Notes: a model not told the origin generated them from the letters alone. 64,000 nucleotides of DNA from Halalkalibacter sp. APA_J-10(15) (GCF_023017105.1 NZ_JALKEV010000013.1:62001-126000), one strand, 5' to 3'; shown: positions 8,545-18,948, counted from the stretch's first letter. Made by a program: numbers and translations.

Positions 8545-8571
8545 TCTAATAACAAATAGTATTTTTGTCAA
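8543..8571 (-). promoter_or_regulatory. Promoter of the MacB-like ABC exporter
   Basis: Minus strand shows TTGACA (8566-8571), a 17-nt spacer and TAGAGT (8543-8548). The -10 element overlaps the inverted repeat at 8508-8544 by two bases. Confidence 0.65.
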
Positions 8572-8621
8572 TATATTTTTCAAAGATGAACGATGAAGAA
8601 GTTATAACCTTTAAAATAAAA

Positions 8622-8822
8622 AACCTATATTTCTCAATGAAATGTAGGTTTCAGACCAGGGAATTTCTATTTTTCCTCTATTCAAAGCGTACCTCCCATC
8701 CCGGGAGCGAGGTCGAAGCGCCTTATTGTGGCAACTACTCAAAAAAAGCCTGTCGACTGTCTCGCTTTTGCGAGTCTTTGTCGACAGGCTGAAACCTGCA
8801 TTTCTCAATGAAATGTAGGTTT
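8622..8822. repeat. Pair of 30-bp hairpin repeats flanking a terminator
   Basis: 8622-8651 and 8793-8822 differ at only two of 30 positions. Each is itself a hairpin (AACCTA..ATTTC - TCAATG - AAATGTAGGTTT). Between them lie the giant-gene terminator (8740-8790) and about 90 bp of GC-richer sequence without a convincing reading frame. The arrangement suggests one hairpin was duplicated around an inserted terminator. Confidence 0.7.
8740..8790 (-). terminator. Terminator of the giant surface protein gene
   Basis: Minus strand has AGCCTGTCGAC, an inner CTCGC/GCGAG hairpin, GTCGACAGGCT and then seven T residues (8740-8746). A very strong intrinsic terminator about 65 nt after the stop codon. Confidence 0.9.
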
Positions 8823-8854
8823 ATCAGTAATAGTACCTTTCGTCTTGCAAAAGG

Positions 8855-11800
8855 CTATCGCTTCAGCTGCTTTCTTTTCAAAAATAGCAAAACTCTGCTT
8901 AGTACTACAAGGAAAAACCCGATTAGTAATATTTTGAAATGTGGTGTTGCTGTTTTAGGTAATAGTTCTTCTTCATCATCACTCATAGATTTATATTCTT
9001 CATGTTCTCTTCTTAACATCCCTTGGTCTATTGGAGAATGATCATTTTTATTATGATGCTCTTCAGGATCTTCTAGATGAGGGTCATAAGTAACTGGATC
9101 ATCCTTTTCAGAAACGTAAACCGTTAGGCTTGCATGAATACTAGAAGGATTCAGTACATCAGTCAACTGATCTAACGTTCCTATGAACACATAGGAGCCA
9201 GCTCTCATTCCATCATACTGAGGCTTCCCATCATTCCACGTCACATTCACCTCTATTGTCTCTCCATTGTTTAGTAAGACCTCTATAGAACTCGGTAGAT
9301 TTAGATCTATCCGTTTCGTTCCGTTCACGACAGTAATATCCTCAAAGCGTTCTACTGACATAACGATCGGATCACCTACAATCACTTCAATAGTCACCTG
9401 CTCATCACTTCGGTTCTCGATACCACTTAATTGTTCAAGTGTTCCATTGAATAGATAAGTTCCAGACTGTTTCTCGTTATACTTTGGCACACCTTCATCC
9501 CAATTTACGTGAACATTCATTTTCTCGCCATTGTTTAACACAACCTCAACATACGGAGGTAAATCAAGATCTTTCCGTTTAACACCATTTTCAACATGAA
9601 GCCGCTCAAATCGTTCGATTTCTGATATAAACGGTTCATGAACTTCTACATCAATGGTTACCGTTAGTTGTTCCGGATTCTGTATTTCGTTTGACAGATT
9701 CCATTCACTAGTAAAAATCGTTGCAATTGATGTTGTAAGACTGCTAAACATTCCTTTTGTTAACACGAAGGTCCCTGTAAACGTGTACGTCCCGGCCTTC
9801 TTCTCGTCATATGGAGGCTGACCATCATCCCACATTACATCAATTTCTGTTGTTTCACCATTATTCAAAATGACTTCGACTTTCTCCGGCAATTCAAGAT
9901 CAGAACGTTTCGTTCCGTTAGCAACACTAATGATAGCTATATCTCCTAAATCACCTACTTCTACAATCGTAGGTTGATCGACCTTCACCTCAACTGCTGC
10001 TTGTTTAAAATTGGGATTTTCAATCTCATTTAGCTGATTAAACGTACCCGTAAATTGGTACACTCCTGCTTTCTTTCCATCATATTTAGGGACACCCTCG
10101 TCCCATTTCACATCAACGGTTGCTTGACCACCATTATTTAACGTCACCTCGACTTGTTTTGGTAAGCCAATTTCCTCAGAATTTGTACCGTTTGCTACTG
10201 AAATGATTTCTAAAGTCTCCACTTCCGTAATATACGGTCGTCCTACTTTTACCTCTGCTACTGCCCTTATATTATTCGGATTTTCGATTCCACTTAACCC
10301 CTCCAAGCCTCCCGTGATACGATAAGTACCAGCCTTTAATCCGTTATAGTCCGGGCCTCCTTCATCCCATGTCACATTAATCGTCTTTTTCTCGCCATTA
10401 TTTAACGTCACCATAACTTGTTCTGCAAAGCCGATTTCAGATAACTTCGTGCCATTTTCAACCTGAATAACTCTTAATGATTCTACCTCTGTTATAAATG
10501 GTTTATCTACTTCGACTTCGACTTCGGCCTGCTTGTTATCCGGATTCAGTACACCGGTTGGTAATTCCAGCTTACCCGCAAATAAATAAGTGCCTGCCCG
10601 CATTCCATTATACGTTGGATCGCCTTTATCCCATGTCACACCTACGTTAATCGTGTTTCCATTATTAACTGTAACCTCTACTTGCTCTGGCAAAATCAAT
10701 TCTGAATGCTCTGTCCCATTTGCCACATGAATGGCCTTTATTGTACCTACTTCTGTAATGATTGGCTCACCGACAACTACATCAACGATTGCTATTTTTT
10801 GATCAGGATTTTCAATCTCTTCATGCTGTTTCAACGTTCCTTTGAATTGATACACTCCAGATGTCATCTTCGCATATTCTGGAACACCTTCATTCCAATC
10901 TACATATACATCAAGATCTTGACCGTTATTTAACGTTACATTAACCTGATCTGGTAAGCCAACTTCGCTAAGTTCCGTCCCATTTGCGACATGAATCGCT
11001 GCTAATTGTTCTACCTCTGTTATAAATGGTTTTTGAACTTCAACTTCAACTGTTGCCGTAATGTTATCAGGATTTCCCACCTTTAAAGGCTGGTCAAATT
11101 CACTGTTTATAAGCGAAGCAACAAAGGTTGTTACTTGTTCTATCACTCCCTCTGACAATTCAAAGGTTCCTGTAAACATATAAGTTCCAGCCTTCAACTC
11201 GTCGTATAAAGGTTCTCCGTTATCCCAGCTCACACCAATTTGCGCGGTCTCACCATTATTTAATGTAACGTGAACTTCGTCAGGTAATGTAAGATCAGCA
11301 CGCTTCGTTCCGTTTTCAACTGAAATACTATCTATTGCTTCAACATCAGTTATAAATGGCACATCGACAATCACATCTATCAATGCAGTTAAATGATTAG
11401 GATTTCTAACATCACCTGGAATATCAACTAATGTACCGATAAATGTGTACGTTCCCGCTTTATTTGCATCATACGGATTGTCTTCATCTGCATCAGTCCA
11501 TTGCACCTTAATATCCCGCAACACATCTTCTGGACTTACCGTCACTTGTATCGTCGTTGGCAAGCCAACATGATCGATTTCAGTTCCATTGTCCACAGTA
11601 ATAGGTTGAAACTCTTCTATCCTTGAAATCTGATACGAAAGAACCTCAATTTCATGCGTACTCACTTCACCGAATAATTGGACAGTTATTTCTGCATTTC
11701 CTGGTGCGGTGGCTGTGACCTGACCATCTTCATCTATGGAGATTAGATCATCTCCTATAGTAACTTCATATTCAGCATTACTTGTTCCATCAAATGACCC

Positions 11801-14800
11801 TTCTTCGTGATGGGCGGTGACGGTTATTTGCGTGCTGTTACCAATCTGTAACGTTGAAGAATCGAGTTTCACTTCTACTGACTCCAATGAATTTTCCCAT
11901 TGTAAAAATGGGAACACCTGATCATTATAGACGTACCACGTATTCGTAAAATCCCAATTAGTAAATGTACTCAGTTGTTTTAACTCTGCTTCCGTTATAG
12001 GAATACCGTATCCATTGTCTGGATAATCCCCACCATACACACTTTTATTCCAATAAGAATGTTCAATAATGGCAGAATCATTAGTCAATAAACCGACTAA
12101 ACCACCAACATGATCATCACCAGTTACGATACTGCTAGAATAGGATTCACTAACCTTACTATTGTCTCTTCCCACAAAATAGCTTCCAACTAAACCGCCA
12201 ATACTATTTCTACCAGAAATTTCACCTATAGCATATGATTTTATAATACTCCCATAATTTATACCAACAAGACCACCACCATTGATATTACTCAATTGAA
12301 TGGTCGTATGAGCAGCTGACTCATGAATCATCCCATAATTCATTCCAACCAAACCGCCCACATTACTACTTCCCGACAAGGTTCCTGTTACAGTTGAGTT
12401 TTCAATTCTACCTGTTCCTAAATTAATACCAACTAAACCACCAACAGTGTGCCTAGTAGCCTTAATATCTACATCTACTAATGTAACGTTTTTAATCACT
12501 CCAGGGTTTTTAAGTGCACTAAACAACCCTGAATTTTCCCTAAATTCGTTCTCGAATTGTAATCCTGTAATTTCATAACCGTCACCATCAAATGTACCTA
12601 TAAATGGAGTACCAGCACGACCTATTGGCTCCCAGCTCTCTCCTGAAAGATACTCTGCTAAGTCAATATCAGCTCCTAGTTGATAATAAGCCTCCAAATT
12701 CTCTCTTACACCATCTAATTGCTCTGGTGTCGTAATAATATAAGGATTATCAGCTGTTCCGTCACCTTCCGTAAATAGTGGTTCTACAACTGTTACATCA
12801 ATTGTGTTCACTTCACCATAAAGTGTAACGGTAATAACAGCCTCACCACTTTCTTTTGCAGTTACAATCCCATTTTGATCTACGTCAACGAATTGATCTC
12901 CTTCTGTAACTTCATAGTTAGCATGAATCGTTCCATCAAATGAACCATCTTGATGGTTTGCTGTAACTGTTAGTTGAGAAGTCTCTCCAACCTTCAGCTT
13001 AGATAAATCAATGTCTACTTCAACTTCTTCCAATGGGTTTTCCCACTGTAAAAAAGGAAACGTTTGACCATTATAAACGTACCACGTATTTGTAAAATCC
13101 CAGTTAGTATACGTGTTGAATTGTTTTAACTGTTCTTCCGTCAAAGGTGTACCGATCCCATTGTCTGGATAATCCCCATCATATACACTCGTATTCCAAT
13201 AAGAATTCACTATAAAGGTTGGATCATGAACATACCCAACTAAGCCACCAATATCATTATTCCCAGTTACGATACTATTTGAATAGGAATTAATTATTTT
13301 CCTATTGTTCAAATCCCTTGGATGTCCTCCAACTAAGCCACCAATACCGCTATCACCTGATATTTCCCCACTAGCATATGAATTTTTAATTTCTCCTCCA
13401 TTTTGACCAACAAGGCCACCACCACTGGAATCGCTCACTGAAATGGTAGTCGAAGCAACTGATCCACTAATCATCCCAAAATTTACTCCAACCAACCCGC
13501 CGACTTCATTACTTCCCGACAAAGATCCTGTTACCGATGAGTTTTCAATTCGAGCAAACGTAGAAGCCACCCCAACTAACCCACCGATATTCCGACGACC
13601 AGTTATATCCAAATCAACTAAAGTGACATTCTTAATCACTCCAGAATCATATAATCTTGCAAACATCCCTAGATGAATACTATGAATATTATTTCCATCA
13701 ATTTTTAATCCTTTTATTTGATAGCCCGCACCATCAAACGTACCATTAAATTGATCGATTGGCTCCCAGCTCTCTCCTGAAAGGTAGGCTGCTAAATCAA
13801 TATCATTACCTAATCTGTAATGAGCCACTACATCTTGTCTAACAACATCTAGCTGCTGTGCAGTCATAATAATATAAGGGTTTTCAGCAGAACCATCTCC
13901 ATCTGCAAACATGGCCTCTTCAACTGTTACTTTCATTGTAGCCACTTCACCGTAAAGTGTAACGGTAATAACAGCCTCACCACTTTCATTTGCTGTTACA
14001 ACACCATCTTTATCTACCTCAACAACGTGATCCCCTTCTGTTACTTCATAGTTAGCATGAATCGTTCCATCAAAGGAACCTTCTTGATGGTTTGCGGTAA
14101 TTGTTAGCTGAGCCATATCCCCAACCTTCAACTCAGAAAAATCAATGTCTACTTCAACTTCTTCCAATGGATTTTCCCACTGTAAAATGGGAAACGTCTG
14201 CCCATGATAGACATACCACGTATTTGTAGTGTCCCAATCATCATATTTGCTAAATTGTTTTAATTCTTCTTCAGTTAAAGGTGTTCCAAATCCATTATCT
14301 AAAGAACCTCCATTCTCGACACTCCTATTCCAATAAGAAGCTTCAATAGTCGCTACATCATGCTTTGAACCTACTAAACCACCCATGTTCTCATTTCCTG
14401 TTACAAAACTATTGGAATAGGACTCACTTACTTTTTTGTTACTCCATGATTGATTTCCTATCAAGCCACCGATATTTCGATATCCTTCTACAGTACTCTC
14501 AGCATATGATTGAACTATAGTATTTTGATTCTGTCCCACTAAGCCACCGACATCTTGATTTCCTTTTACGGTAGATTTTGCGAATGATTGACTTATTCCA
14601 TTTCCATTACTCAAATTCAATCCAACTAAACCACCAATGAAGTCATCACCGTTTACATAGACTTCAGCGGACGATTGAATAACATCACCATCGTTTTCCC
14701 CAATCAATCCACCAACTCTACTAAAACCAAAAATAAGACCCTCAGCATATGCTCGGCTAACATCACCATAGTTTCTACCAACTAGTCCACCAACGTAATA

Positions 14801-15568
14801 TCTTCCCTCAACCGTACTATTGATGCTCACTCCACTAATCTCGCCATAATTAAGGCCGACTAATCCACCAACAGAAAAACCTTGATTACTACCTATTTCA
14901 ATATTTTCTAAGGAAACATTTTTTACTACACCATTCTCACCAATCACACCAAATAGTCCTTGATCGTCTTGTCTAGTGTTACTTCGATCAATTGTCAAAT
15001 TTGTAATTACATGACCATTTCCGTCAAGCGTTCCATTAAATTGATTAGAGCTGATCCCAATCGGTACCCAGCCTTGTCCAGAGCTGTATGCTGCCAAGTC
15101 AATATCATTCTCTAACAGATAATGAGCGTTTAAATTATTTCTAACTCCATTCAACTGCTCTGCCGTTTCAATAATATATGGATTTTCCACAGAACCATCG
15201 CCATTTGAATACATCGTTAAACTTATACTTGCTAATTCCATGTCAGACTCAACCTCGGCTTCTCCTACTTGAGACGTTTGCCATGAATGATCATCTTGTG
15301 TAATTTCAAGGTCCTTTACTATATCCTTATCATCATTCTCTTTAATATCTTCCCCTTTATCTACATCAGAAGTGAAGTCTAATTCTTCATCTTCTTCTTT
15401 AACGTTTCCTTCACCACCTAACAAGCCCTCTTCTTCCTCAGTAATCAATACATCACTCGCTTCATCTTCAGCGATGACGATTTCGATTGGCAGAACACTT
15501 GAGTATACTAACAGTAATACTAGACTAACCACACCGATTTTCTTCTTGAAATAATTTCGCTTACTCAT
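8855..15568 (-). CDS. Giant LPxTG-anchored surface protein with GLUG, Big_2-like and Big_4-like repeats
   Basis: 2237-aa secreted wall protein. The signal peptide covers residues 1 to about 33 (KKKIGVVSLVLLLVYSSVLP), then an acidic linker. Three long blocks each open with GDG..ENPYII and contain many GLUG repeats (GGLVG-N-G-I-S), a beta-solenoid-like pattern. Each block ends in an Ig-like domain of Big_2 type (YEVTEGD...V.A..SGEAVITVTLYGE). From about 1314 to 2150 there are nine Ig-like Big_4-type repeats (VNGTKR.DL.LP..VEV.LNNGE). The C-terminus has the sortase motif LPKTA (2203-2207), a hydrophobic helix and a basic tail KRKQLKR. Probably an adhesin or surface polymer; no enzyme domain is visible. 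No sortase gene is in the window. Single gene with its own terminator. Confidence 0.9.
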   Translation of the reverse strand: MSKRNYFKKKIGVVSLVLLLVYSSVLPIEIVIAEDEASDVLITEEEEGLLGGEGNVKEEDEELDFTSDVDKGEDIKENDDKDIVKDLEITQDDHSWQTSQVGEAEVESDMELASISLTMYSNGDGSVENPYIIETAEQLNGVRNNLNAHYLLENDIDLAAYSSGQGWVPIGISSNQFNGTLDGNGHVITNLTIDRSNTRQDDQGLFGVIGENGVVKNVSLENIEIGSNQGFSVGGLVGLNYGEISGVSINSTVEGRYYVGGLVGRNYGDVSRAYAEGLIFGFSRVGGLIGENDGDVIQSSAEVYVNGDDFIGGLVGLNLSNGNGISQSFAKSTVKGNQDVGGLVGQNQNTIVQSYAESTVEGYRNIGGLIGNQSWSNKKVSESYSNSFVTGNENMGGLVGSKHDVATIEASYWNRSVENGGSLDNGFGTPLTEEELKQFSKYDDWDTTNTWYVYHGQTFPILQWENPLEEVEVDIDFSELKVGDMAQLTITANHQEGSFDGTIHANYEVTEGDHVVEVDKDGVVTANESGEAVITVTLYGEVATMKVTVEEAMFADGDGSAENPYIIMTAQQLDVVRQDVVAHYRLGNDIDLAAYLSGESWEPIDQFNGTFDGAGYQIKGLKIDGNNIHSIHLGMFARLYDSGVIKNVTLVDLDITGRRNIGGLVGVASTFARIENSSVTGSLSGSNEVGGLVGVNFGMISGSVASTTISVSDSSGGGLVGQNGGEIKNSYASGEISGDSGIGGLVGGHPRDLNNRKIINSYSNSIVTGNNDIGGLVGYVHDPTFIVNSYWNTSVYDGDYPDNGIGTPLTEEQLKQFNTYTNWDFTNTWYVYNGQTFPFLQWENPLEEVEVDIDLSKLKVGETSQLTVTANHQDGSFDGTIHANYEVTEGDQFVDVDQNGIVTAKESGEAVITVTLYGEVNTIDVTVVEPLFTEGDGTADNPYIITTPEQLDGVRENLEAYYQLGADIDLAEYLSGESWEPIGRAGTPFIGTFDGDGYEITGLQFENEFRENSGLFSALKNPGVIKNVTLVDVDIKATRHTVGGLVGINLGTGRIENSTVTGTLSGSSNVGGLVGMNYGMIHESAAHTTIQLSNINGGGLVGINYGSIIKSYAIGEISGRNSIGGLVGSYFVGRDNSKVSESYSSSIVTGDDHVGGLVGLLTNDSAIIEHSYWNKSVYGGDYPDNGYGIPITEAELKQLSTFTNWDFTNTWYVYNDQVFPFLQWENSLESVEVKLDSSTLQIGNSTQITVTAHHEEGSFDGTSNAEYEVTIGDDLISIDEDGQVTATAPGNAEITVQLFGEVSTHEIEVLSYQISRIEEFQPITVDNGTEIDHVGLPTTIQVTVSPEDVLRDIKVQWTDADEDNPYDANKAGTYTFIGTLVDIPGDVRNPNHLTALIDVIVDVPFITDVEAIDSISVENGTKRADLTLPDEVHVTLNNGETAQIGVSWDNGEPLYDELKAGTYMFTGTFELSEGVIEQVTTFVASLINSEFDQPLKVGNPDNITATVEVEVQKPFITEVEQLAAIHVANGTELSEVGLPDQVNVTLNNGQDLDVYVDWNEGVPEYAKMTSGVYQFKGTLKQHEEIENPDQKIAIVDVVVGEPIITEVGTIKAIHVANGTEHSELILPEQVEVTVNNGNTINVGVTWDKGDPTYNGMRAGTYLFAGKLELPTGVLNPDNKQAEVEVEVDKPFITEVESLRVIQVENGTKLSEIGFAEQVMVTLNNGEKKTINVTWDEGGPDYNGLKAGTYRITGGLEGLSGIENPNNIRAVAEVKVGRPYITEVETLEIISVANGTNSEEIGLPKQVEVTLNNGGQATVDVKWDEGVPKYDGKKAGVYQFTGTFNQLNEIENPNFKQAAVEVKVDQPTIVEVGDLGDIAIISVANGTKRSDLELPEKVEVILNNGETTEIDVMWDDGQPPYDEKKAGTYTFTGTFVLTKGMFSSLTTSIATIFTSEWNLSNEIQNPEQLTVTIDVEVHEPFISEIERFERLHVENGVKRKDLDLPPYVEVVLNNGEKMNVHVNWDEGVPKYNEKQSGTYLFNGTLEQLSGIENRSDEQVTIEVIVGDPIVMSVERFEDITVVNGTKRIDLNLPSSIEVLLNNGETIEVNVTWNDGKPQYDGMRAGSYVFIGTLDQLTDVLNPSSIHASLTVYVSEKDDPVTYDPHLEDPEEHHNKNDHSPIDQGMLRREHEEYKSMSDDEEELLPKTATPHFKILLIGFFLVVLSRVLLFLKRKQLKR

Positions 15569-15712
15569 TTTTCCCTTTTCTCCTCTCCATTTGACGAAGT
15601 AACCTTATTTCTGTGGCTGTATAGCAATCTCCTCGTTTCATCTGAAAAACATAGGCCTTTCATCGTAATTCATGTATGTAACCACTCATATCATTTATCC
15701 TACTAATCGTAG

Positions 15713-15734
15713 TTTAAGTTTTGTTTAAGTTTTC
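15713..15734. promoter_or_regulatory. 11-bp direct repeat upstream of the giant surface gene
   Basis: GTTTAAGTTTT occurs twice without a gap (15713-15723, 15724-15734), about 145 bp before the surface gene start. On the gene's own strand it reads as TTAAAC-N5-TTAAAC. Direct repeats with an 11-bp period are the usual binding pattern of OmpR/PhoP-family response regulators. Candidate only. The rest of 15569-15850 shows no gene. Confidence 0.35.
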
Positions 15735-15850
15735 AAAATTTCCTGAAATTAAGAAAGGACATGAATCATCTTTCGGTTTTCATGAAAATCACGAATAACC
15801 CCACTGTGTTCATCTCCCAATAAACTTTAAACTTTCATATCTTTGAAAAA

Positions 15851-15888
15851 AAACAGCCTCAAAGTCTTTTTGACTTTGAGGCTGTTTT
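15851..15888 (-). terminator. Terminator of the RND pump gene
   Basis: AAACAGCCTCAAAGTC and GACTTTGAGGCTGTTT form a long perfect stem with a T/A-rich loop; A-rich sequence on its low-coordinate side gives a T-run on the minus strand. It lies 6 nt after the pump's stop. Confidence 0.92.
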
Positions 15889-15894
15889 CATAAA

Positions 15895-18800
15895 CTAATT
15901 ATATCTTCTCCTAACCATCACCACATACAAAGCTGGTACAATGAGCAGCGTTAACAAGGTTGAAAATAAAATTCCTGAAATAATTGTAATCGCTAATGGT
16001 GTAAAAAGTGCATCACCACTTAATGCAATCGGTATCAAGGCAACAATAGACGTAATCGCTGTTAAGAGAATCGGTCGAATTCGTGCTCGGCCTGCTTCTC
16101 TTACGGCATCTAATAGTTTCATTTCTGTACGTAACCGCTGCTCGATAAATTCAATTAATACAATCGCATTGCGTACAACGATTCCTGTCAATGAAACCAT
16201 TCCCATCACGGCTAAAAAGCTAATCGGTGTTTGCGTCACAAACAATCCAAGTATAGCCCCGGCAATCGCTAAATAGACAGCGACTAAGATTAAGAACGGT
16301 CGCGTTAAAGAATTAAATTGAAAAGCCACTAATAAATAGACAAGAACAAGAACAATGATAAATAAGACGATAATTTCCGCAAAGAAATTATCTTGATTGT
16401 CATTCTCTCCACCTAAAACTATGTCATATTGATTATCGCCTAATTGCATTTGATACGTCTCAACGATGTCTGATACTTTCGCCTCAAAATTAGTAACCGC
16501 ACCTGGAAACGCCCGAATCGTAATAGCTCTCTCACCATTTAAGTGAGGAATCGCCCTTAGCTCCTCCGTGTAATCAACTGTAACTAAATCAGACAATGCA
16601 ATTAATTCTCGTGGCCCTTGCTCTCCTTGTGAAGTGCCAGCTAGTTCAAGCTCATCAAGCTGAAGCTCACTTCCTCTTTCAATGCGGTCCATGAACATGA
16701 CAATTCCCATCGTTTCATTCCCATCATCAAAAGCTTGCACAGGTACACCTTCAGTCGCAAGTCCAATCCGTTGATTTATATCTCGAAGGCGAATATTTTC
16801 ATCCTCCATTTGGTCACGATCGACACTGTAAATAATGGTCGGCTCTGATTCCCCGACATCATCCATGACCAATTCTGCTCCCAACGCTTGAATTTCTTGT
16901 GTCAGGTCATTACGGATATCGATTAGCTGTTCCATGCTTGTTCCTATCAAAGTAACTGTAACTGGGGCTCCACTTGGTGGTCCTTGTTCGATCGTCTCTA
17001 AAAAGATCGTTGCCTCGGGATATTGCTCGCGAACAGGCTCTGTCCATTGTTCGATAAATCCTTGTGCTGTTTGATTCTGACGGTCTACTCTTACAACAAG
17101 CTGACCAGTATATTCACCGCTTTGATCGAGGGAGCTATTAAATAAATTCGGTAGACCGCTTCCAGCAAAAATACTCGTTTCATAAACTCCTTCATCTTCT
17201 TCAAAATAATTAGCCATTTCTGCTAACCTATCGTAGGTCTCATCAAGTGTTGTCCCCGCAGGTAAAGTCACATCAACTGTCACTTCTTCACGATCAGCTG
17301 CTGGAAAAAACTCAAATGGTGTTAGCATAACGAGACTAAAAATAGCCGCTGTCGCAAGTAAGCCCACCACTGATACAGTCACAGGCTTTTCTCCGATATT
17401 CTTCAGTAGCTTATCTGCATAGAAATCTTGTACCCATTTAAATAATTTTCCAAGTAAGCCCGCTGAACTGTTCTTCCTATTTCTTTTCCCTTCTCGAAAA
17501 AACAAAAAGCGCAGGATTGGAACAAATACTAAAGCAACAACAGTCGAAGCAAGGATCGTCGTAATTAAGATCGTCGGCATTGCACGAATAAAATCACCGT
17601 TTGCTCCACTCAGAAAAACGAGTGGTGAAAAAGTAAAGACGATAGCTAATGTTGATGTCACGATCGACACCCATATTTCCTTCACTCCGTTAATAATTCC
17701 TAATTTCGCGGAGTCACCTAACTCATATCGACGTTGAATGTTATCATTAACGACAATAGAATCATCCACTAATATACCTAACGCAATAATGAGTCCAATG
17801 ACTGAAATCTGATTAAGATCTACTCCTACAAACGGAAGTGGAATGATCCCCATTAATACTGATAATGGTACAGCTAGTGCAACAACAACCGCACCAGGTA
17901 ACGTTAAACCTAAGGAGCTTGTAACAATTACAGCGACAACCGCAATCACGAGCGACATAAAGAGCCCTCTAAATATCTCATTCACAAGATCAGCTTGTGA
18001 ATAATAAGAGACTAACTCAAACTCATCTGATAACGAAGTCGACAGCTGCTGCACCTTATCATCTACTCGATTATGTACAGTTGGAATGTCCTCACCTGGT
18101 TGGACAACAACCGTGAATGAAATAGCTGCGGTTCCATCAATCGATATCCGATCATTAGGCTGTTTTGCCTCAATCGACACTGAGCCAACATCTTCTATAA
18201 AAACAGCATCCCCAGCAAGATTTTGCCCAATTAGCACACGCTCTAGCGCAGCAACTTCTCTTGTTTCTTCCATTTTCAATTGATACAAAGAGCCATCCAC
18301 TTCTTGCTTCCCAAGCGGCGGCAAGTCAAACTCATTCTCCAATGCATGGATAACATCTAGGAAAGCAAAACCTTTAGCCCCAAGTTCTTCCGAATCTAAC
18401 GTAAGAGTAATCTGCTCTTCTTCAACCCCTTTTACGATCACATCCGCAACACCAGCAACTCGACTAACCTCATCTTCCCATCTCTTTATTTCTGAATACA
18501 GTGTTTGCATCTGTTCAGGATCATCTGCTGTAATAAAATAAGAGGAAATTGGCATATTCGATTGCACATCTGATACAGTAGGTGATTGAACCTCATCTGG
18601 AAATGTGACTGAAGCATTTGCAACCGATTGTCGCACTTCTCCCATTACTTCTGACTTATCTGCTCTTTCTTCTATTGTTATAACGATTGAAGATGCACCA
18701 GCAACTGAGACAGAGCTTATTTCTTCAATTCCATCAATCGCTAGTAGATTTACCTCAATCGGATTTGTTACATGTCGCTCCACTGCATCAACCGTCGCAC

Positions 18801-18948
18801 CCGGATAGACCGTTGTAATCGTGCCAATAGTTAATGTTGTTTCAGGAATTTCACGCTGTGGCACAGTTAAAAAAGTATAAACACCAACAATAACAAATAA
18901 TAAAAACAAAATTAAAAACAGCTTAGAGCGCTCTAATAGCCCATTCAT
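15895..18948 (-). CDS. RND-family efflux transporter (AcrB/SwrC-like)
   Basis: 1017-aa inner-membrane proton-driven exporter of the AcrB/HAE family. N-terminal membrane helix, two large extracytoplasmic loops (about 30-320 and 550-830) and two six-helix bundles. The proton-relay Asp pair is visible in LGILVDDSIVVNDNI. The start ATG at 18948 follows GGAGGAAAAGG. No membrane-fusion or outer-membrane partner is adjacent, as for the Gram-positive pump SwrC (YerP) of B. subtilis, which exports surfactin. Substrate here unknown; drugs, lipids or lipopeptides are possible. Confidence 0.9.
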   Translation of the reverse strand: MNGLLERSKLFLILFLLFVIVGVYTFLTVPQREIPETTLTIGTITTVYPGATVDAVERHVTNPIEVNLLAIDGIEEISSVSVAGASSIVITIEERADKSEVMGEVRQSVANASVTFPDEVQSPTVSDVQSNMPISSYFITADDPEQMQTLYSEIKRWEDEVSRVAGVADVIVKGVEEEQITLTLDSEELGAKGFAFLDVIHALENEFDLPPLGKQEVDGSLYQLKMEETREVAALERVLIGQNLAGDAVFIEDVGSVSIEAKQPNDRISIDGTAAISFTVVVQPGEDIPTVHNRVDDKVQQLSTSLSDEFELVSYYSQADLVNEIFRGLFMSLVIAVVAVIVTSSLGLTLPGAVVVALAVPLSVLMGIIPLPFVGVDLNQISVIGLIIALGILVDDSIVVNDNIQRRYELGDSAKLGIINGVKEIWVSIVTSTLAIVFTFSPLVFLSGANGDFIRAMPTILITTILASTVVALVFVPILRFLFFREGKRNRKNSSAGLLGKLFKWVQDFYADKLLKNIGEKPVTVSVVGLLATAAIFSLVMLTPFEFFPAADREEVTVDVTLPAGTTLDETYDRLAEMANYFEEDEGVYETSIFAGSGLPNLFNSSLDQSGEYTGQLVVRVDRQNQTAQGFIEQWTEPVREQYPEATIFLETIEQGPPSGAPVTVTLIGTSMEQLIDIRNDLTQEIQALGAELVMDDVGESEPTIIYSVDRDQMEDENIRLRDINQRIGLATEGVPVQAFDDGNETMGIVMFMDRIERGSELQLDELELAGTSQGEQGPRELIALSDLVTVDYTEELRAIPHLNGERAITIRAFPGAVTNFEAKVSDIVETYQMQLGDNQYDIVLGGENDNQDNFFAEIIVLFIIVLVLVYLLVAFQFNSLTRPFLILVAVYLAIAGAILGLFVTQTPISFLAVMGMVSLTGIVVRNAIVLIEFIEQRLRTEMKLLDAVREAGRARIRPILLTAITSIVALIPIALSGDALFTPLAITIISGILFSTLLTLLIVPALYVVMVRRRYN

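Noticed and set aside
8652-8739. Possible tRNA or known RNA family
   Set aside because: No cloverleaf arms or T-loop sequence could be found.
15895-18948. Cation-specific (CusA-type) or nodulation RND pump
   Set aside because: No metal-binding Met triad or partner genes visible; kept as general AcrB/SwrC-like.
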